The notes: generated by a model from the letters alone, not told the origin. DNA of 42,151 bases from CAZCBN01 sp964496975 (GCA_964496975.1 CAZCBN010000012.1:1-42151); one strand, 5' to 3'. Numbered from the stretch's first letter, positions 22,760-31,718 are shown. Numbers and translations: made by a program.

Positions 22760-24800
22760 CTATCAAGCCCAGAAAGAGCGGTCGCGCGAACGCTCCGAAC
22801 GCGTGTCACGCGAGGGCCGCGACATCGGCGACCTGCCGGCAGTCGTCGACGCGGCACGCCGCGCCGCCGCGAGGACCGACTTCCGCACGTTCTGCGAGGT
22901 GTATCACCCCGAGAGCTTCCGGCTCGCCTGGTCCGACGACCATCTCCGCGTCATCGCCAAGATCGAGGACGTCGTCCTCCGCGGTGGGCAGTTCGCCATC
23001 GCCATGCCGCGCGGCAGCGGCAAGAGCACCATGTGCGAGGCCGCCGCGGAGTGGGCACTCGTGTGCGGCCACCGGCGGTACGTCGTCCTGGTCGGCGCCG
23101 ACCAGGCCCACGCCTGCGGCATGCTCGAGTCCATCACCTCAGACCTCGAGCACAACGAGCAGCTGCTGGGCGACTTCCCGGAGGTCCTCGCGCCCATCCA
23201 GGCGTTGGAGGGCATCCACCAACGGGCGCGGGGCCAGCTCTTTCGAGGCAAGCCGACGCTCATCTCCTGGACCAAAACCAAGGTGGTGCTCCCGACGATC
23301 CCCGGATCGCCAGCCAGTGGCTCCGTGCTCGAGGTCGCAGGACTGACCGGCCGCATCCGCGGCATGAAGCACAAGCTCGTGGACGGCAAGGTCATCCGGC
23401 CGGACCTGGTCATCGTCGACGACCCGCAGACCGAGGAGTCGGCATGGTCGCCGTCGCAGTGCGCCCACCGCGAGCGGATCGTCTGCGGAGCTGTCCTCGG
23501 CCTGGCCGGGCCGGGGACCACCATCTCCGCGCTCATGCCGTGCACGGTCATCGCGCCAGACGACATGGCCGACCGCGTGCTCGACCGCGACAAACACCCG
23601 GAGTGGCAAGGGGAGCGGACGAAGCTGGTGTACGCGTGGCCCACACGAGAGGACCTGTGGGACGAGTACGCTCAGATCTACCGCGACGCCCAGCGCGGCG
23701 GCGGCGACGTCGGCAAGGCGACGGAGTTCTATCGGTCCCACCGCGCCGACATGGACAAGGGGGCGCGGGTGGCGTGGCCCGCGCGGTTCGCCGCGAATGA
23801 GCTTTCGGCGCTGCAGCACGCCGTCAACCTCCGGCTGCGCGACGCGATCAGCTTCGAGAGCGAGTACCAAAACGAGCCGATCCGCCCCGACGCCGGCAGC
23901 GACCTGGTGCAGCTGGACGCCGACGCGATCGCTGGCCGCGTCAACAAGTCCCCGCGCGGCACCGTGCCGGACGAGGCCTCGCTCGTCACCGCCGGCGTCG
24001 ACGTGCAGGGCCGAGCGCTCTTCTGGGTCGTGATGGCATGGACGTCGAACCTCAAGGGGTGGATCGTCGACTACGGCACCGAGCCGGAGCAGGCGACGCG
24101 CTACTTCACGCTGCGCCAGATGCGGCGGACGCTGGCGACGTCGAAGCCGGGGGCGAGCGAGGCGGAGCAGTTGTGGGCCGGGCTCGAGAGGTTCGCCGAG
24201 CGCGTGGTCGGCCGCGAATGGCCACGCGAGGGGGGCGGCTCAGCTCGTGTGGATCTCGCCTTGGTGGACGCCAACTGGGCCGAGTCGACGCCGACCGTCT
24301 ACGCCTGGGCCAAGCAGACCGATCACTCGGCGGCCGTCATGCCGTCGCACGGCGTGTACATCGGCGCCAAGGGCAAGACCATGGACGAGCGCAAGGGCGG
24401 CCGAGGAGACCGCCTGGGCGACGGCTGGATGGTGGCGCAGAAGCGCGGGAAGAAGTACGCGCGGCATGCCCTCATCGACACGAATCGGTGGAAGTCGGTG
24501 CTGGCGAGTGCGCTGAGCGCCGACCCAGGGGCCGCGCACGCGGTGACGATCTACGGTCGCAACGCCTCGGAACACCGGCTCCTGGGCGAGCACCTGGCCT
24601 CGGAGCGCGGCGTCAAGGTGACGGCGCACGACCGGGCCGTCGTCGAGTGGCAGCCCCCGCCACCAGGGCGGGACAATCACTGGCTGGACGCAGCCGTCCT
24701 GGCGGCGGCCGCGGCCGGGGTCCGTGGCGCGGCGCTCATCGAATCGACGCGAGCGAGGCCGCGACGCCGATACAAGCTGAGCGAGCTCCAAGGGAGGTAG
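22746..24800 (+). CDS. Terminase large subunit, GpA-type
   Basis: 684 residues from GTG 22746. It is the DNA-packaging motor and nuclease at the portal. The ATPase part has Walker A PRGSGKST (88-95) and Walker B DLVIVDDPQTEES (about 219-231). The nuclease part begins at VTAGVDVQGRALFWVV (about 415), the hallmark of the lambda GpA family, with LVDANW and the C-terminal GRDNHWLDAAVLAAAAAG. Length matches lambda gpA (about 640). It overlaps the preceding small gene and is followed within 2 bp by the zinc-ribbon gene. GpA relatives usually make cos ends, though headful packaging cannot be excluded. Confidence 0.93.
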   Translation: MASADYQAQKERSRERSERVSREGRDIGDLPAVVDAARRAAARTDFRTFCEVYHPESFRLAWSDDHLRVIAKIEDVVLRGGQFAIAMPRGSGKSTMCEAAAEWALVCGHRRYVVLVGADQAHACGMLESITSDLEHNEQLLGDFPEVLAPIQALEGIHQRARGQLFRGKPTLISWTKTKVVLPTIPGSPASGSVLEVAGLTGRIRGMKHKLVDGKVIRPDLVIVDDPQTEESAWSPSQCAHRERIVCGAVLGLAGPGTTISALMPCTVIAPDDMADRVLDRDKHPEWQGERTKLVYAWPTREDLWDEYAQIYRDAQRGGGDVGKATEFYRSHRADMDKGARVAWPARFAANELSALQHAVNLRLRDAISFESEYQNEPIRPDAGSDLVQLDADAIAGRVNKSPRGTVPDEASLVTAGVDVQGRALFWVVMAWTSNLKGWIVDYGTEPEQATRYFTLRQMRRTLATSKPGASEAEQLWAGLERFAERVVGREWPREGGGSARVDLALVDANWAESTPTVYAWAKQTDHSAAVMPSHGVYIGAKGKTMDERKGGRGDRLGDGWMVAQKRGKKYARHALIDTNRWKSVLASALSADPGAAHAVTIYGRNASEHRLLGEHLASERGVKVTAHDRAVVEWQPPPPGRDNHWLDAAVLAAAAAGVRGAALIESTRARPRRRYKLSELQGR

Positions 24801-24802
24801 GG

Positions 24803-24985
24803 ATGCCGAAGGCTCGGAAGATCTCAAGCGGCTTGGAGCCCACGCCGGCGCCGCGTGGCGTCCGGTGCCCGTCATGCAACTGCGCCGACACCCAGGTGTA
24901 CCGCACCACCCGGGCGGTGTCCCGCGTCGTCAGGCAGCGGGTGTGCCGGCACTGCCGTCGCCGCTGGCAGACGACCGAGAAGTGA
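24803..24985 (+). CDS. Small zinc-ribbon protein
   Basis: 60 residues from ATG 24803; GGGAGG overlaps the end of the terminase gene. It carries two knuckles, CPSCNC and CRHC, 33 residues apart, in a basic protein (RRRWQTTEK end). This is a zinc ribbon of the transcription-factor or NrdR-like N-terminal type (VRCPSCNCADTQVYRTTR, CRHCRRRWQTTE). NrdR itself would continue with an ATP-cone, which is absent. It probably binds nucleic acid or is a small packaging accessory. Confidence 0.65.
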   Translation: MPKARKISSGLEPTPAPRGVRCPSCNCADTQVYRTTRAVSRVVRQRVCRHCRRRWQTTEK

Positions 24986-24998
24986 GCGGGCGCTACCT

Positions 24999-25334
24999 AT
25001 GGCGCAAATCCCAAAAATCGACAGCCCCGAGTTCCTGGTCGCCGCGGCGGGTCTGCCGGTCGGGAAGGGCGCGGGGTTGGTGCATCTGCCCCCGGTACCG
25101 GATGTCGGCCTGATCGTGTGCGACCTGCGTCGTCTGCCGATCGACCTGATCGAGGACGGCGTCCAGGAGGCGTGGCTCGCCTACGCCCAAGGCGATCGAG
25201 AGGGACGCCAGATCGCACAGCGCGTGAACACGTGGGGCAAGAGGCAGAAGAGGGCTGCCGCGCGTCATCCCTCGCTTGGGGACGAAGCCCATCTCCGGGC
25301 CGCGACCAAGGTGGAGATCGACCCCGATGGCTGA
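24999..25334 (+). CDS. Hypothetical phage protein before gpW-position gene
   Basis: 111 residues from ATG 24999 with no strong ribosome binding site. A coherent sequence: PEFLVAAAGLPVGKGAGLVHLPPVPDVGLIVCDLRRLPIDLIEDGVQEAWLAYAQGDREG is globular, with a basic helical end. No family recognised. It overlaps the next gene by 8 nt and sits between terminase and portal. Many phages carry small connector or accessory genes there. Confidence 0.55.
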   Translation: MAQIPKIDSPEFLVAAAGLPVGKGAGLVHLPPVPDVGLIVCDLRRLPIDLIEDGVQEAWLAYAQGDREGRQIAQRVNTWGKRQKRAAARHPSLGDEAHLRAATKVEIDPDG

Positions 25335-25530
25335 CAGCCCGCTCAAGGCCACGATCGTGGAGGCCGCGTCGAAGCCGCAAGCCGTCTCCGGCGACGAGGG
25401 ATCGGTGACCGAACACAACCTCAAGGATCTCATCCAGGCGAACGAGGCGCTGCAGCGCGAGGAATCCGGCAAGAGACGCGTCGGCATCCGGGTGCAGCGC
25501 CTCCGCACCGGTCCGCCCGGGGGAGCGTGA
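25327..25530 (+). CDS. Small protein in gpW (head-tail joining) position
   Basis: 67 residues from ATG 25327, overlapping the previous gene by 8 nt and ending one base before the portal gene. The body is EHNLKDLIQANEALQREE followed by a basic strand RRVGIRVQRLRTGPPGG. Lambda gpW has 68 residues and lies at the same place between A and B. The sequence pattern is typical of the short proteins found between GpA terminases and lambda-type portals, but I cannot show homology to gpW. Confidence 0.55.
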   Translation: MADSPLKATIVEAASKPQAVSGDEGSVTEHNLKDLIQANEALQREESGKRRVGIRVQRLRTGPPGGA

Positions 25531-25531
25531 C

Positions 25532-27052
25532 ATGGGCATCCTTCAGAGCGTCGGTCGCATGCTGCTGGGCCAGCAGCCCCCACGCAGCCTGTCGGCTGAA
25601 CGCCGGTCCCAGAAGATTGTCCAGGCGGCCTACGACGCAGCTCAGCCCCGCGAGGGCGACGTCGAGCACTGGCGGCTCGTCGACAGCCTCAGCGCCGCGG
25701 CCGCGCTCAGCCCGGGCGTCAGACGGGTCGTGCGCGAGCGAGCCCGGTACGAGGTCGCCAACAACGCCTACGCGACGGGCATGTTGCTGACCCTGAGCCA
25801 GGACCTGGTCGGCCGAGGCCCAAGGCCGCAGATCATCGCCCGCGAGCGGTCCGCCGACGCTCAGCGGCTAGAGCGGTTGTGGTCGAGCTGGGCTGCCCAG
25901 GTCGACCTCGGCGCCAAGCTCCGCACGATGCGGACCGCCAAGGCCACGGACGGCGAAGCGTTCGCGCTCATCACCAACAACCCCGGACTCGACCACCCGA
26001 TTCAGCTCGACGTGCAGCTGGTGGAGTGCGACCGCGTCACAACCCCGGACCTCCGGCCCCTGACACCGAGCTTCGTGGACGGCATCGAGTTCGACGGATT
26101 CGGCAACCCCAGCACCTACCACGTCTTGCGCTACCACCCCGGGACGCTTTCGTTCTCGGGCAGCCCGCTGGACTACGACCGCGTCCCCGCGCGGAATGTC
26201 GTCCACCTGTTCCGCTGCTCCCGCCCCGAGCAGGTCCGAGGCGTCAGTGAGATCGTGAGCGCGTTGCTGCTGTACGGCGACCTCCGCCGGTACACCCGCG
26301 CGGTTATCGCCGCGGCCGAGACCGCCGCCAACGTCGCCGGCGTCATCCGCACCACAAGCCACGACGTGCAGACGGACGACAACGTTGAGCCCATGGACGC
26401 CGTCGACGTGCCGGCAAGATCGCTGCTCACCCTGCCCATGGGCTGGGACCTGAACCAGATCCGCGCCGAGCAGCCAACCCAGCAGTACGGAGACTTCAAG
26501 CGGGAGGTCATCGGCGAGATGGCTCGCTGCCTCAACGTGCCCCGGATCGTCGCCCTTGCAAGCAGCGAGGAAAGCAACTTCTCCAGCGCTCGCCGCGACG
26601 ACCTCATCTACCACCGCTCGCTCTCCGTGGAGCGGGCCGAGCTCGAGGTGAAGCTGCTCGCCCGCCTGTGGCGGCAGTGGATTCGGGAGGCCGCGGGCCT
26701 CGGCTTGGCCCCCCGCGAGTACTCCGCCGAGGCCCCGCCGGTGACGTGGCATTGGGACGGCTACGGGGCGATCGACCCGGTCAAGCAGGCTCAGGCCCAG
26801 GAGATCCGCCTGCGGATCGGCGTGACCACCCTCGCGGCCGAGGCGGCGACCGAGGGACTCGACTGGGAGGACCTCGTCGAGCAGCGCGGCGTCGAGGCTC
26901 AGCGGCTGCGCGCGCTGGGACTTCCCGTGCCCGGCGAAGCCGCGGCGGTCCCTCCGGCGCAGGAGGCCACCGACGATGACGACGACCCAGCCGACGCCGG
27001 CCGCGATCCAAGCCGCGGCGAAGCCCGACCTGACCAGCCTGCCGCTCGCTGA
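25532..27052 (+). CDS. Phage portal protein, lambda type
   Basis: 506 residues from ATG 25532. It forms the dodecameric channel at one capsid vertex. The N-terminal RLLGQ-like start, ARYEVANNAYATGMLLTLSQDLVGRG, GEAFALITNN and YHVLRYHPG are family features. The middle holds GVSEIVSALLLYGDLRRYTRAVIAAAETAANVAGVI. IRAEQPTQQYGDFKREVIGEMARCLNVPRI and SSEESNFSSARRDDLIYHRSL mark the conserved late part. The last about 50 residues are acidic and Pro/Ala-rich. Its 3' end overlaps the protease-capsid gene by 77 bp. Confidence 0.9.
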   Translation: MGILQSVGRMLLGQQPPRSLSAERRSQKIVQAAYDAAQPREGDVEHWRLVDSLSAAAALSPGVRRVVRERARYEVANNAYATGMLLTLSQDLVGRGPRPQIIARERSADAQRLERLWSSWAAQVDLGAKLRTMRTAKATDGEAFALITNNPGLDHPIQLDVQLVECDRVTTPDLRPLTPSFVDGIEFDGFGNPSTYHVLRYHPGTLSFSGSPLDYDRVPARNVVHLFRCSRPEQVRGVSEIVSALLLYGDLRRYTRAVIAAAETAANVAGVIRTTSHDVQTDDNVEPMDAVDVPARSLLTLPMGWDLNQIRAEQPTQQYGDFKREVIGEMARCLNVPRIVALASSEESNFSSARRDDLIYHRSLSVERAELEVKLLARLWRQWIREAAGLGLAPREYSAEAPPVTWHWDGYGAIDPVKQAQAQEIRLRIGVTTLAAEAATEGLDWEDLVEQRGVEAQRLRALGLPVPGEAAAVPPAQEATDDDDDPADAGRDPSRGEARPDQPAAR

Positions 27053-29045
27053 CGTTGTCATCACCGCAGCTGAGCAGGCCGGCGGCCGGCCGCGATTCAG
27101 CATGACGGCCTACACCGGCGGGCCGATGAGCGTCGGGTTTGGTCTGCCGGTCGTCGTCGACCTCGCCTCGCTCCGCGGCAGCGACCAGGCTGTGCCGATC
27201 TTGCTGCGCCACAGCAATGAGGCGATCGTCGGCCACACCGACAACATCGTCAACACCGGCCGCCGTCTGACTCTGACCGGGGTGGCGAGCGGCGCCGGCG
27301 CTGCAGCGCAGGAGGTCATCGAGTCGAGCCGAAACGGGTTCCCGTGGCAGGCCTCGGTCGGCGTCAACCCGGGCCGAGTCGAAGAGGTCAAGGCGGGCAG
27401 CAGCGTGCAGGTCAACGGCCGCACGTTCCGTGGTCCCTTGCTGGTGGCACGGGACGGCGAGCTCGTCGAGGTCAGCTTCGTCGCCCGCGGCGCCGACCGC
27501 AACACATCCGCCCGCGTGGCGGCCAGCATCGAGGGATCGACCATGGAGTTTTCCGCCTGGCTGAAGCTGAAGGGTTTTGACGAGGGGTCGCTCCGTCCCG
27601 AGCAGCGGTCGACGCTCGAGGCGGCCTGGCGGGCGGAGGCCAACGCCCCCGCCCCGGCCCCGGCCCCAGCCTTCCCCCGCCTGGCCTCCAACCCCGACGA
27701 CGCCGACACCATCATCGCCGAGCGCCGCGCCAAGATCGCGGCCGAGAACGACCGCGTCGCCCGCATCCAGGACGTCTGCAAAGACCACCCGGCCATCGCC
27801 GCCCAGGCGATCCGGGAGGGGTGGTCCCCGGACCGGGCCGACGCCCAGGTCCTCCGCGCGGAGCGTCAGATCGCCCGGCCGACGCACTCGCCGTCCGCCG
27901 ACCCGGCGGATCGGGTGCAGACGACCGCACTCATCACCGCTGCACTCTGTCTTTCGCTCGGACTGGACCGCAAGTTCGCGGCCGTCGCCTTCGGCGAGAA
28001 GACGATCGAAGCCTCTAACCGCTACCGGCACCTCGGCCTGAAGGACGTGGTCGCCCTGACCGCACGGATGGCGGACCCCAACCTGGGCGAGGTCTGGGGC
28101 GACGGCAAGGAGATCATCCGCGCGTCCTTCTCCGGCGCGACGCTGACGAACATCCTGGGCAACACGCTCGGCAAGCTCGCGCTCGCGGCTTACCAGGCTC
28201 AGCCGATCGCCGCGCTCGCGCTGTGCCGGATCGGTTCTGTCCGAGACTTCAAGCAGATCAGCCGTCACCGCCTCCTCGGGACCGGGCGCTGGGAACGCGT
28301 CGCCGAAACCGGCGAGCTCCGCAGCGGGCAGCTCGACGAGCAGACCTTCACGAGCCAGGCCGACACGTTCGGGCAGATGCTCAAGCTGACCCGGAAAGAA
28401 GTCATCAACGACGACCTCGGCATGCTCGGTCAGGCCGCGACCGAGCTCGGCCGTGGCGGCCGCGAGCGCATCAACGAAGAGTTCTTCACGCTGCTCCTCG
28501 GGAACCCGAACAACTTCTTCAGCGCGGGGAACGGCAACCTCGTCACGGGCTCCGACACCGCGTTTGGCCTCACCGGTCTCAACAAGGGCAACACCGCGAT
28601 GCGCAAGCAGAAGCGTGGGCCCGGCGCAAAGGCCGCTGACAAGCGACCCATCAACGTCACGCCCGACCGCCTCGCGGTGCCCGTCGAGCTCGACTGGGCG
28701 GCTGAGCAGCTGCTCGGTGCTCCAACGGTCCAGAGCGTCGGAACCGCCGCCAGTGTCACTACGCTCGGCACGGCCAACCCGGTGCGCAACCGCTACTCCA
28801 TCCTCAGCCACCCCGCGATGTCCGACTCGAGCTACACGGGCAACAGCGCCGCGGCTTACTACCTCTTCGCCAACCCCGCCGACGTCGCGGCGTTTGAGGC
28901 GGTCTTCCTCAACGGCGTCCAGGAGCCAACCGTCGAGCAGGTGCCCGCCGGCGGCGACGAGCTCGCCCTCGCGTGGCGGGGCTACATCGACTTCGGCGTG
29001 TCTCAGCAGGACCCCGCCGGCGCCGTCAAGATCCAGGGCACCTGA
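26976..29045 (+). CDS. Prohead protease-major capsid protein fusion
   Basis: 689 residues from ATG 26976, with AGGAGG upstream inside the portal gene. Residues about 40-180 form a prohead serine protease of HK97/assemblin type, with candidate catalytic His79 (LLRHS) or His87 (VGHTD) and Ser127 (WQASVGV). Residues about 185-330 are a charged scaffold-like delta region with an Ala/Pro linker (about 223-232). From about 345 to the end lies an HK97-fold capsid protein (DRKFAAVAFGEK..., FSGATLTNILGNTLGKLAL, TRKEVINDDLG, REFFTLLL-like NEEFFTLLLGN, YSILSHPAMSD, FANPADVAAFEAVFLNG). Such fused protease/capsid genes are known in some phages. The protease would self-cleave during prohead maturation. Confidence 0.85.
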   Translation: MTTTQPTPAAIQAAAKPDLTSLPLADVVITAAEQAGGRPRFSMTAYTGGPMSVGFGLPVVVDLASLRGSDQAVPILLRHSNEAIVGHTDNIVNTGRRLTLTGVASGAGAAAQEVIESSRNGFPWQASVGVNPGRVEEVKAGSSVQVNGRTFRGPLLVARDGELVEVSFVARGADRNTSARVAASIEGSTMEFSAWLKLKGFDEGSLRPEQRSTLEAAWRAEANAPAPAPAPAFPRLASNPDDADTIIAERRAKIAAENDRVARIQDVCKDHPAIAAQAIREGWSPDRADAQVLRAERQIARPTHSPSADPADRVQTTALITAALCLSLGLDRKFAAVAFGEKTIEASNRYRHLGLKDVVALTARMADPNLGEVWGDGKEIIRASFSGATLTNILGNTLGKLALAAYQAQPIAALALCRIGSVRDFKQISRHRLLGTGRWERVAETGELRSGQLDEQTFTSQADTFGQMLKLTRKEVINDDLGMLGQAATELGRGGRERINEEFFTLLLGNPNNFFSAGNGNLVTGSDTAFGLTGLNKGNTAMRKQKRGPGAKAADKRPINVTPDRLAVPVELDWAAEQLLGAPTVQSVGTAASVTTLGTANPVRNRYSILSHPAMSDSSYTGNSAAAYYLFANPADVAAFEAVFLNGVQEPTVEQVPAGGDELALAWRGYIDFGVSQQDPAGAVKIQGT

Positions 29046-29075
29046 TACCGTCCGCCCCACGCGAGGGGCACCGCA

Positions 29076-29468
29076 GTGGCCGAAGACACTCAGACCATCC
29101 CGGACCCCGGGCAGGACCCGGGGAACGCGAGCACGGAGGCGAACATGGCGCGGTTCATCCAGACGGGAGCCCGGACCAACTACACCCCCACCGCTGACGT
29201 GGCGGCGGGGGACGTGGTTGTCCAGGGCGACCTGATCGGCGTGGCCGATCGAGCAATCAAAGCGAACACGCTGGGCGCTCTCACGCACGAGGGCGTCTAC
29301 GAGTTCCCGAAGGCCGCGGGCGCTGCGATCGCTGCGGGTGTCGTCGTGTACTGGGATGCCGCCAACAGCGTCATCACCGCGACCGCCGGCTCGCTGAAGC
29401 GCCTCGGGAAGATGGCCAAGGCTGCCGCGTCGGCGGACACCCTGGGCGAAGTCCGCCTCGAGCAGTGA
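29076..29468 (+). CDS. Capsid cement protein, DUF2190-like
   Basis: 130 residues from GTG 29076 with GAGGGG upstream; ATG 29145 is an alternative start that would begin exactly with the conserved domain (MARFIQTG). It carries the DUF2190 pattern: TGARTNYTPTADVAAGDVVVQGDLIGVA, EGVYEFPKAAGAAIAAGVVVYWD and AGSLKRLGKMAKAAASADTLGEVRL (each contiguous piece shown only in part in family models). These proteins decorate and stabilise mature HK97-fold capsids. Its place right after the capsid gene fits. Confidence 0.8.
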   Translation: MAEDTQTIPDPGQDPGNASTEANMARFIQTGARTNYTPTADVAAGDVVVQGDLIGVADRAIKANTLGALTHEGVYEFPKAAGAAIAAGVVVYWDAANSVITATAGSLKRLGKMAKAAASADTLGEVRLEQ

Positions 29469-29475
29469 GTCCACC

Positions 29476-29850
29476 ATGGCGGACATGCTCCGACGCGGGG
29501 CCGAGCACCTCGCCGCGCGTCGCCGGCAGCACATGACCTCCACCGTGACGTACGCGCGGGCAGCCGCGTCGGTGCAGCTCCCCGCGACCCCGGGACGAAC
29601 CGAGTACACGCAGCAGGACGGAGACGGATTCAACTCCGCGATCGAGGTCCGGGACTGGCTGCTCACCCGGGCAGACCTCGTCCTGGACGGGCAGCCGGCC
29701 GAGCCGCAGTTGGGCGATGTCATCACCACCGGTGCGGGCGAGCGGTACCAGGTGACGGCCCCACCCGACAACTCGGACGCGGCGCTCGCCGGTCCCTACG
29801 GGTTGACGTGGCGGGTCCACACCCGCCGGATCTACGGAGCTGCCCCGTGA
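29476..29850 (+). CDS. Head-tail connector-like protein
   Basis: 124 residues from ATG 29476. The start is a basic helix (MADMLRRGAEHLAARRRQHM), followed by beta strands (STVTYARAAASVQL; EVRDWLLTRADLVL; GDVITTGAGERYQVT; GLTWRVHTRRIYG). This resembles head-closure/adaptor proteins placed between capsid and tail completion genes. The assignment is mainly from position and fold pattern. The stop overlaps the next start (GTGATG). Confidence 0.6.
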   Translation: MADMLRRGAEHLAARRRQHMTSTVTYARAAASVQLPATPGRTEYTQQDGDGFNSAIEVRDWLLTRADLVLDGQPAEPQLGDVITTGAGERYQVTAPPDNSDAALAGPYGLTWRVHTRRIYGAAP

Positions 29851-30038
29851 TGGTGACGGCCGATCATCTTGCCTGGCTGGTTCCCCTGGGCGTGTCGCTC
29901 GTCTGCGCCTCCGCCCAGCTCGGGGCCACCTGGTGGATGGTCAAAAACATGGCCGAGCGGTTTGACCGCGTCACCGCCAAGCTCGACATGGTGTGCGAGC
30001 GGGTCGCGCACCTGGAGGGGCGGCAGTCCGCCCGCTGA
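29847..30038 (+). CDS. Small single-pass membrane protein
   Basis: 63 residues from GTG 29847 (stop-start overlap GTGA), or 62 from ATG 29850. One membrane segment (LAWLVPLGVSLVCASAQLGA, about 7-27) is followed by a charged coiled coil (MVKNMAERFDRVTAKLDMVCERVAHLEGR). An N-terminal membrane anchor with a heptad tail occurs in holin-associated and XhlA-like proteins, and also in unrelated phage connectors. It is one of only two membrane proteins found in the element, so it is a holin candidate by elimination. Confidence 0.6.
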   Translation: MMVTADHLAWLVPLGVSLVCASAQLGATWWMVKNMAERFDRVTAKLDMVCERVAHLEGRQSAR

Positions 30039-30041
30039 ACC

Positions 30042-30506
30042 ATGACGACCTCCACCTACGCCATCATCGCCGAGGCCGTCGCCCAGACGATCAACGCCGC
30101 CCCCGCCTGGCCGTCTGACTTCGAGCCCGCGGCACGCGAGTACTTCTCCCGCCCCCAGTTGGCACGCGGCACGACCTACGTCCACGTGCGGCCCATCGAG
30201 GCCGAGGTCAGCAAGGCGACCAGGTCGGACGACCTGGTCGACGTGACGATTGACATCGCCGTGCGGCGGCATGTCGACGACGTCGCCGCAATCGCCGAGC
30301 ACGACGAGGTCGTCGAGCTGGCCGAGGCGATCGCCCGCTACCTCCGCCGCACGCCCCTTCAGCTCGACGGTGAGCCCATCGAGCGGCAGAGCTTCGTGAG
30401 CTGGCAGCTCCAGGCGGTCGGCACGAACCAGCTCGCCGAGCAGAACATCATGGTCGTGGTGGTGCGGGTGGTCATCCGCGCGAGGGCTCGGGGAGGTGAC
30501 ACGTGA
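30042..30506 (+). CDS. Tail completion / minor tail protein-like
   Basis: 154 residues from ATG 30042. A mixed alpha/beta protein: IIAEAVAQTINAAP, then ARGTTYVHVRPIEAEVSKATR and VDVTIDIAVRRHV, a helix EVVELAEAIARYLRR, then VSWQLQAVGTNQLAEQNI and a final strand MVVVVRVVIRAR. This pattern and location between adaptor and gp10-like genes suit a tail-terminator or neck protein. No exact family is claimed. It overlaps the next gene by 4 nt. Confidence 0.55.
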   Translation: MTTSTYAIIAEAVAQTINAAPAWPSDFEPAAREYFSRPQLARGTTYVHVRPIEAEVSKATRSDDLVDVTIDIAVRRHVDDVAAIAEHDEVVELAEAIARYLRRTPLQLDGEPIERQSFVSWQLQAVGTNQLAEQNIMVVVVRVVIRARARGGDT

Positions 30507-30772
30507 GCACGCCGCGGAACCAGCTCGCCGTCCGCCTGGACAACATCTCGACGACGACGCCGGCGGCGCTGGCGGCCGAGCCCGTGCTCGCCACGGGCGT
30601 GCTGGTCGCGCGTGATTCCAACACGGCCGACGTGGTTGTGTCCATCGGCGGCGTCGACGTGTCGCTGTGGCCGGGTAGCGCGTGGCCGATGTCCCGAGTC
30701 GATCTCTCCCTGGTCACCGTGCTCGCGGCCGCCGGCGGCCAGAGCGTGCTGTTCGCGGGGTTCGGGGGATGA
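30503..30772 (+). CDS. Hypothetical small structural-region protein
   Basis: 89 residues from GTG 30503 (GTGA overlap). Beta-rich (VLATGVLVARDSNTADVVVS; GGVDVSLWPG; VDLSLVTVLAAAGG) without charged helices. No family recognised. Coupled to both neighbours, so it belongs to the connector set. It ends overlapping ATG 30769. Confidence 0.5.
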   Translation: MSTPRNQLAVRLDNISTTTPAALAAEPVLATGVLVARDSNTADVVVSIGGVDVSLWPGSAWPMSRVDLSLVTVLAAAGGQSVLFAGFGG

Positions 30773-31272
30773 TCACCGTCGCCCTGCGCCGGGACCCCAT
30801 GAGGTTCTTTTTCGATCGACCGGCGGTCATCAAGGCGCTCGAGCGAGGCCAAGCTCGGGCAATGGCTCGCAGCGGCGGTTTTGTCATGCGGGTCGCCCGC
30901 CGGTCGATGAGGCGGGTAAAGCGAGACCGATCTTCAAAGCCGGGTGCTCCGCCGTTCGCTCGGGTGGGTCTGCTGCGGGACAAGCTTTTCTTCGCTTTTG
31001 ATGACAAGCTCCGCGACGTGGTCGTCGGCCCCGAGGGTTTCGCCGGCAGCTCGGTGCCATCGCTGCACGAGCGCGGCGGCGTGGTCCGCCTCAACAACCA
31101 GCTCGTCACTCGCGTGGTCCGTAGCCGCGACGCATCGGGTCGGTTCACAGCCCGCCGGGTCACGCAGCGGGTGACAGGCACCCTGAGGTATGACCCGCGT
31201 CCCTACATGGCGCCGGCCCTGGAAATCAGCCGAGACCGGATCGCGGAGTTCTGGGCGGACGTCGCCACCTGA
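30769..31272 (+). CDS. HK97 gp10-like minor tail protein
   Basis: 167 residues from ATG 30769, four bases before the previous stop ends. Very basic N-terminal helices (VIKALERGQARAMARSGGFVMRVARRSMRR split by short turns), SKPGAPPFARVGLLRDKLFF, and near the C terminus LRYDPRPYMAPALEISRDRI. The RPYMAPAL end is typical of HK97 gp10 family proteins that complete the tail. Membrane segments are absent. It precedes the tail tube gene, as usual. Confidence 0.7.
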   Translation: MITVALRRDPMRFFFDRPAVIKALERGQARAMARSGGFVMRVARRSMRRVKRDRSSKPGAPPFARVGLLRDKLFFAFDDKLRDVVVGPEGFAGSSVPSLHERGGVVRLNNQLVTRVVRSRDASGRFTARRVTQRVTGTLRYDPRPYMAPALEISRDRIAEFWADVAT

Positions 31273-31283
31273 GGAGGTGAACT

Positions 31284-31718
31284 GTGTCGAAGATCGGGAT
31301 GGACGGGACGGCCTACTACGCGGTCGGGACGACGTGGACCGAGATGACCTCCGTCCGGGACGCCACGCTCAACGTCGAGCGTGCGCTCGGCGATACCTCG
31401 ACGCGCAACTCCGACGTCAAGACCTCCAAGCCGGCGATGATCAACGCCAGCGCCGATCTCCAGCTGCTGCACGACCCGGCCGCCGCCGACTGGATCGCGC
31501 TCCATGCCGCGTTCGTCGGCCGCACGACGGTCAAGGTCGCGTTCTCGGACGGGAGCGCCGCGGCGGGTCAGGGCTGGGCGGGAGAGTGCTACGTCAGCAC
31601 GTTCGGCCGCGAAGAGCCCATGGAAGACACCATGGTCAACAACCTCACCCTGGTCCCCGCACGGAGCAGCACGCTGCCCTGGCAGACGTTCGCCACGGCG
31701 GCGCCCACCCTGTCATGA
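31284..31718 (+). CDS. Major tail (tube) protein
   Basis: 144 residues from GTG 31284, with a strong AGGAGGTGA. Family-like features: GMDGTAYYAVGTTWTEMTSVRDATLNVE at the start, TSKPAMINASADLQLL and GWAGECYVSTFGREEPMEDTMVNNLTLVPA (all in one beta-rich domain). It forms the hexameric rings of the tail tube. Directly followed, with a 4-nt overlap, by the G-like chaperone gene. Confidence 0.75.
   Translation: MSKIGMDGTAYYAVGTTWTEMTSVRDATLNVERALGDTSTRNSDVKTSKPAMINASADLQLLHDPAAADWIALHAAFVGRTTVKVAFSDGSAAAGQGWAGECYVSTFGREEPMEDTMVNNLTLVPARSSTLPWQTFATAAPTLS

Noticed and set aside
26781..29771. Minus-strand frame of 996 codons across the capsid fusion gene
   Set aside because: Shadow frame; would contradict portal, protease and capsid motifs on the plus strand.
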